Assembly: GCA_964556075.1 (NCBI GenBank)
Contig: CAZKUV010000036.1
Span: 1-7,153, forward strand
Direction of reading: 5' to 3'
Source of the DNA: JAUIHN01 sp964556075
GTDB taxonomy: Bacteria > Patescibacteriota > Saccharimonadia > Saccharimonadales > Saccharimonadaceae
Length of the DNA: 7,153 nucleotides
In this document: positions 5,909 to 7,153 of the stretch, piece by piece
Layout of the letters: each line of letters starts with the position of its first letter
How positions within the stretch are numbered: the first letter of the stretch is position 1
Made by a program: the position numbers and the translations under genes
The notes under the pieces: model-generated
Database searches by the model: none
Seen by the model: only the letters and a program-made list of their open reading frames with translations
Told to the model about the DNA's origin: nothing

Positions 5909-5934
5909 TACAATCAGCTTTGTACCGAGTGGGC

Positions 5935-5960
5935 AAAAATATATACTTCGTTAAGAAGTA
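5935..5960 (-). terminator. Possible terminator of the NTF2-like gene
   Basis: On the minus strand TACTTC (5960-5955), loop TTAAC, GAAGTA (5949-5944), then TATATTTTT. It lies about 45 nt past the NTF2-like stop. The weak 6-bp stem keeps confidence modest. Confidence 0.4.
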
Positions 5961-6003
5961 AAGATTTCGGAACCGTAACGAGAAGCTACAAAGTAGCGCT
6001 AAA

Positions 6004-6396
6004 TTATGCAGGCTTTTTTTCGATCAAGTAGGTAGCTATGTACTTGATTTTTGCATCTATACTATGACCGGTGAATGTACATATATGACAAAAAGCAACT
6101 TCACTGCCGTCCTTATATCGCATATAACCTTCGGCCGCACACTTATTTCCGTGACTAAGAATGTTACGAACAGTCATCTGTTTGATTCCTCTTGATGCGT
6201 TATCTTTGGCTAAGGTCTGTATGACGACCTGCTTTTCGGTAATACAGAGATCGCCAACCAATTCCAAAATGACGTTCTCAGCAAGCATATCCTCGGCGAT
6301 AGTTAGATTCGAAGTTGCGATTGCGATAAGAAAGTCCCGGACAAACTCCTTTTTGGGAGCATTATTACAATGCTCCTCAATAGATATTGCTACCAT
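6004..6396 (-). CDS. NTF2-like / SnoaL-like family protein
   Basis: A 130-residue single-domain protein. The helix KKEFVRDFLIAIATSNLTIAEDMLAENVILELVGD (16-50) and the C-terminal strands with EGYMRYKDGSEVAFCHICTFTG and KIKYIATYLI match the nuclear transport factor 2 family fold (cone-shaped alpha+beta) seen in small Bacillus proteins. These include enzymes, ligand binders and proteins of unknown role, so no reaction can be given. Four cysteines (10, 51, 86, 103) plus Cys106 are notable for a cytosolic protein of this size. Start: a TTG at 6414 would extend the frame, but it overlaps the likely -10 box; ATG 6396 follows TATGAT at exactly 6 nt. It seems to be monocistronic, with hairpins after the stop. 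Confidence 0.8.
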   Translation of the reverse strand: MVAISIEEHCNNAPKKEFVRDFLIAIATSNLTIAEDMLAENVILELVGDLCITEKQVVIQTLAKDNASRGIKQMTVRNILSHGNKCAAEGYMRYKDGSEVAFCHICTFTGHSIDAKIKYIATYLIEKKPA

Positions 6397-6430
6397 AAGA
6401 CCATCATAGCACAACTAATTTCATAGTCAC
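6397..6430 (-). promoter_or_regulatory. Extended -10 promoter of the NTF2-like gene, leaderless geometry
   Basis: On the minus strand GTGACT (6430-6425), a 16-nt spacer ending in TGC, TATGAT (6408-6403), six bases GGTCTT, then ATG at 6396. There is no Shine-Dalgarno sequence. The -35 matches TTGACA at 4 of 6 positions and the -10 at 5 of 6. Confidence 0.6.
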
Positions 6431-6756
6431 ATTCGATGGCAGCCTGATAGTGGAACCCTTTGTGACTAGCTATTACACGAAGTGCAAGGTGTACTGGGGG
6501 AGCGTGTTTTCCTGTTAGCAATAATAATTAAATCCTAACACCCGATAGAATAGGTCTATCCGAACAGTAATTAAGCTCATCAATACCCATACACGGGATT
6601 GATACATGCCGGATGCAGCTGCCGTTGCTTTCCTTAGATTTTAAATATGAAATCCTCTCGAAACGAGAGGATTTAGCATGCAATAAGTTGGGATAGTCTA
6701 CGTAGAGCTTGCCGCAATTATATCGCAGACAAACATTGACCTAAATATTTCAACAA
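6431..6756. other. Non-coding stretch with a run of hairpins; possible structured RNA
   Basis: No ORF I would defend on either strand. The stretch holds consecutive inverted repeats: TGTTAG (6513-6518) / CTAACA (6535-6540); GATAGA (6544-6549) / TCTATC (6555-6560); ATCAAT plus CCC (6579-6588) / GGG plus ATTGAT (6595-6603) with one bulged A; the palindrome GCAGCTGC (6615-6622); and an 11-bp hairpin at 6650-6674. Further right are the palindrome TCTACGTAGA (6697-6706) and, on the minus strand, TATAAT (6722-6717). It does not match the signature motifs I know for RNase P, tmRNA or SRP RNA. Strand is undecided. Confidence 0.3.
6650..6674. terminator. Strong hairpin, likely terminator in one or both directions
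   Basis: AAATCCTCTCG (6650-6660) and CGAGAGGATTT (6664-6674) are perfect 11-bp arms with an AAA loop. The flanking A-run and T-run are part of the stem, a form common for bidirectional terminators. On the minus strand the tail CATATTTAAAA is the more U-rich, and it lies about 80 nt past the YjbR-like stop. Confidence 0.6.
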
Positions 6757-7066
6757 TCAAGGGTTACTATTAAACTCCCAAGCTTCTCGCATAATTGGCC
6801 AGAATTCATTCGGCTCAACCTTCGTGAGTGATACATTTAAGCCTACAAAGTGTCGTCCTCGTCGCCATACGGTCTTATATTTGTCAGGATTAGCTTCCGC
6901 CAATGCTTCCGAATAAGTCTGAGTAAGTGAAAATATGGCTACTTCTTTTAGAACAGTAACGCAGCCCTTACCGGTTACTTTACTGGTTGGTAAGCGGAAA
7001 CGTAGATTTTTCGGTTACTCCTTCCAACTTTAGTGCAAAGTTTCGAATATCTTCCAAGGTGGTCAT
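6757..7066 (-). pseudogene. MmcQ/YjbR-like protein gene, broken by a one-base frameshift
   Basis: Two overlapping frames together encode one small protein of about 102 residues. From ATG 7066 the first frame reads MTTLEDIRNFALKLEGVTEK, then meets TAA at 6982-6980. Skipping one base near 6997-7012 continues as RFRLPTSKVTGKGCVTVLKE, with TYSEALAEANPDKYKTVW, GRHFVGLNVSL and PNEFWPIMREAWEF, to TGA at 6759-6757. This order matches YjbR-type proteins (CyaY-like fold), many of them annotated as DNA-binding without much proof. The total of 310 nt is one more than a multiple of three, as expected for one extra base. A run of five A on the coding strand at the break could be an indel error. ATG 7066 has a perfect TATAAT at 6 nt upstream and no Shine-Dalgarno sequence. 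The neighbour upstream is a tRNA. A true frameshift or a sequencing error are both possible. Confidence 0.75.
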
Positions 7067-7078
7067 AACTGAATTATA
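7067..7078 (-). promoter_or_regulatory. Perfect -10 box of the YjbR-like gene, leaderless geometry
   Basis: On the minus strand TATAAT (7078-7073), six bases TCAGTT, then ATG at 7066. No -35 is clear, because that region is occupied by the tRNA terminator hairpin. Confidence 0.55.
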
Positions 7079-7106
7079 AAATAAAAAGCTCCCCATGATG
7101 GAGGAG
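7076..7106 (-). terminator. Rho-independent terminator of the tRNA gene
   Basis: On the minus strand CTCCTC (7106-7101) pairs with GGGGAG (7094-7089) around CATCAT, with one G-U pair. The tail CTTTTTATTTTAT follows. It begins about 18 nt past the tRNA CCA end. Confidence 0.7.
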
Positions 7107-7124
7107 ATTAAATTGTAAGCGATA

Positions 7125-7153
7125 TGGAGGGCCAGGAGAGACTCGAACTCTCG
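7125..7153 (-). tRNA. 3' end of a tRNA gene (identity unknown; truncated by window edge)
   Basis: On the minus strand the T-arm is GAGAG, loop TTCGAGT, CTCTC (7152-7136), a perfect 5-bp stem with the TTCRA loop signature. It is followed by the acceptor 3' strand CTGGCCC (7135-7129), discriminator T (7128) and an encoded CCA (7127-7125). The 5' acceptor strand should be GGGCCAG, beyond the window. The anticodon is not included, so the amino acid cannot be named. Confidence 0.85.

Noticed and set aside
5998..6020. Plus-strand terminator: GCTAC/GTAGC hairpin followed by T7
   Set aside because: The T-run (6014-6020) is the reverse complement of the Lys codons at the NTF2-like C-terminus and lies about 20 nt from the hairpin; no plus-strand gene ends here.
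1..7153. CRISPR array, insertion sequence, integrase or attachment site
   Set aside because: No regularly spaced repeats, transposase-like ORF or terminal repeats with target duplication were seen. The tRNA at the right edge has no adjacent integrase in the window.

Overview
The window looks like a piece of a compact bacterial genome of Patescibacteria (CPR) type, with Candidatus Saccharibacteria as the best guess (moderate confidence, about 0.55). The reasons are small, mostly monocistronic genes, a lone type IV pilin, a FolD with a GHGRLVG-type nucleotide-binding turn, and several genes whose -10 box sits 6 nt before the ATG with no Shine-Dalgarno sequence. TAA, TAG and TGA are all used as terminal stops, so the UGA=Gly code of Gracilibacteria/Absconditabacteria does not apply. 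Two 10-N runs mark scaffold gaps.

Left part (1-2536). The minus strand carries folD, cut by the window edge. Divergent from it is a 35-residue acidic peptide with a strong ribosome binding site and its own terminator. Then comes a two-gene operon, a nucleotidyltransferase overlapped by ATGA with a calcineurin-like metallophosphoesterase. From my knowledge of these families the pair recurs in other bacteria, and its role is unknown to me.

Middle (2537-4395). A 237-nt spacer with possible competing hairpins leads to a membrane PAS sensor histidine kinase. One in-frame TAA splits the kinase into a sensor half and an intact catalytic half.

Right part (4409-7153, all minus strand). In order along the window: an MBL-fold hydrolase convergent with the kinase, a type IV pilin-like protein, an NTF2/SnoaL-like protein, a roughly 340-nt non-coding stretch with a run of hairpins, a frameshifted MmcQ/YjbR-like gene, and the 3' end of a tRNA with its terminator. 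Each gene seems to be its own transcription unit.

The strongest pattern is that the histidine kinase, MBL, pilin, NTF2-like and YjbR-like genes all have a -10-like hexamer, exactly 6 nt, then ATG. This predicts leaderless mRNAs, whereas the acidic peptide and the nucleotidyltransferase use Shine-Dalgarno sites. Both N gaps can be closed by short end overlaps that restore conserved family sequence. There is no mobile element, CRISPR array or recognised defence island here.
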